15,286 nucleotides of DNA from Bacillota bacterium (GTDB taxonomy: Bacteria; Bacillota; Clostridia; Oscillospirales; Acutalibacteraceae). Where the stretch lies: the NCBI GenBank assembly GCA_029007015.1, contig JAQXHB010000064.1:1-15286 (forward strand), read 5' to 3'. The notes beneath the pieces were generated by a model, which made no database searches, had not been told where the DNA came from, and was given only the letters and a program-made list of their open reading frames with translations. Below are positions 14,953 through 15,286 of this stretch, piece by piece. Position 1 is the first letter of the stretch. Every line of letters begins with the position of its first letter. The position numbers and the translations under genes are program-made.

Positions 14953-15286
14953 ATGGCACTTATAGTTCAAAAATTCGGCGGCACCTCTGTGCGCGACGCC
15001 GAGCGAGTCCGCAATGTCGCAAATATCGTTGCCGACACCTACAGGGGCGGCAATCAGGTAGTAGTTGTTGTGTCCGCTCAGGGTGACACGACTGACGACC
15101 TTATTGAAAAAGCGGCTGAGATAAACCCCTCCGCTTCCAAGCGCGAGATGGATATGATGCTCTCGGCGGGTGAGCAGATATCGGCATCCCTGCTTGCAAT
15201 GGCTCTGGAGAGCATGGGTCTGCCGGCAGTATCACTGCTCGGCTGGCAGGTCGGCGTACACACCGATTCGACCTACAGCGCCGCAC
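14953..15286 (+). CDS. lysC: Aspartokinase, N-terminal part (3' end outside window)
   Basis: Phosphorylates aspartate, the first step toward lysine, threonine and methionine. The first 111 codons are present and the frame runs off the window. AGGAG at 14938-14942 lies 10 bases before the ATG. Motifs of the amino-acid kinase fold are clear: VQKFGGTSV (K7 and FGGTS 8-12, ATP/aspartate binding), VVVVSAQGDTTDDL (37-50), MLSAGEQ (69-75, Ser and Glu contacting aspartate) and LLGWQVGVHTDS (95-106). Whether it carries the usual C-terminal paired ACT domains cannot be seen. Its position after hom suggests an operon-level link of lysine and threonine supply. Confidence 0.93.
   Translation, partial: MALIVQKFGGTSVRDAERVRNVANIVADTYRGGNQVVVVVSAQGDTTDDLIEKAAEINPSASKREMDMMLSAGEQISASLLAMALESMGLPAVSLLGWQVGVHTDSTYSAA

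Noticed and set aside
1..15286. Defence system, prophage, insertion sequence or CRISPR array
   Set aside because: No transposase, integrase, phage structural gene, Cas gene or regularly spaced repeat is visible. SbcCD and the phosphoesterase are ordinary housekeeping proteins.

Overview
The window looks like chromosomal DNA of a low-to-mid GC, probably anaerobic, endospore-forming Clostridia relative (Oscillospirales/Eubacteriales type). This is inferred from several things: strong GGAGG-type ribosome binding sites; TTGACA/TATAAT-like promoters; a YtvI-like AI-2E family membrane protein; the order ACT-domain protein (UPF0735/PheB) - homoserine dehydrogenase - aspartokinase; and a surface protein with InlB-type repeats. 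I cannot name a genus. Codon use and base composition look even across the window, and I see no insertion sequence, tRNA, rRNA, CRISPR array or phage module. No gene-free stretch reaches 300 bases; the longest is about 165 bases (13113-13277) and holds two promoters.

Layout. (1) 2-4035, plus strand: the 3' end of a large repeat-rich surface-type protein, then a 912-residue protein with eleven Asp-box (BNR) motifs resembling GH74/sialidase-like beta-propellers, closed by a strong intrinsic terminator (4055-4090). (2) 4100-8144, plus: promoter, sbcD and sbcC (stop and start overlap as ATGA), then a terminator. Together these encode the SbcCD (Rad50/Mre11-type) nuclease. (3) 8158-8631, minus: a small YfcE/MJ0936-type metallophosphoesterase with a near-consensus promoter at 8674-8702. 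Its -35 box abuts the start codon of the divergent plus-strand gene. (4) 8703-10694, plus: a tight cassette of three small proteins of unknown function (85, 124 and 103 aa), followed 33 bases later by a sugar-transfer-associated ATP-grasp protein; a perfect 13-bp hairpin (10701-10735) ends it in both directions. (5) 13169-10741, minus: a promoter, an AI-2E/YtvI-like permease, and 32 bases later a secreted propeller-like protein of unknown function. (6) 13208-15286, plus: an extended -10 promoter, a PheB-like ACT protein, homoserine dehydrogenase (hom) and the start of aspartokinase (lysC). This is an operon for the aspartate family of amino acids and runs off the window.

How the genes work together. 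SbcC and SbcD form one DNA-end and hairpin processing complex. Hom and LysC catalyse steps of threonine/methionine synthesis, each probably with ACT-type feedback control. The permease and secreted propeller protein probably share a transcript and act at the envelope. The three small proteins appear co-transcribed and translationally linked; two of them overlap. They are the best candidate for an undescribed system here, together with the unusual cytoplasmic-looking Asp-box protein, whose N-terminal domain resembles an SGNH esterase stripped of its active site. Functional assignments rest on recognition of motifs by eye; no database search was run.
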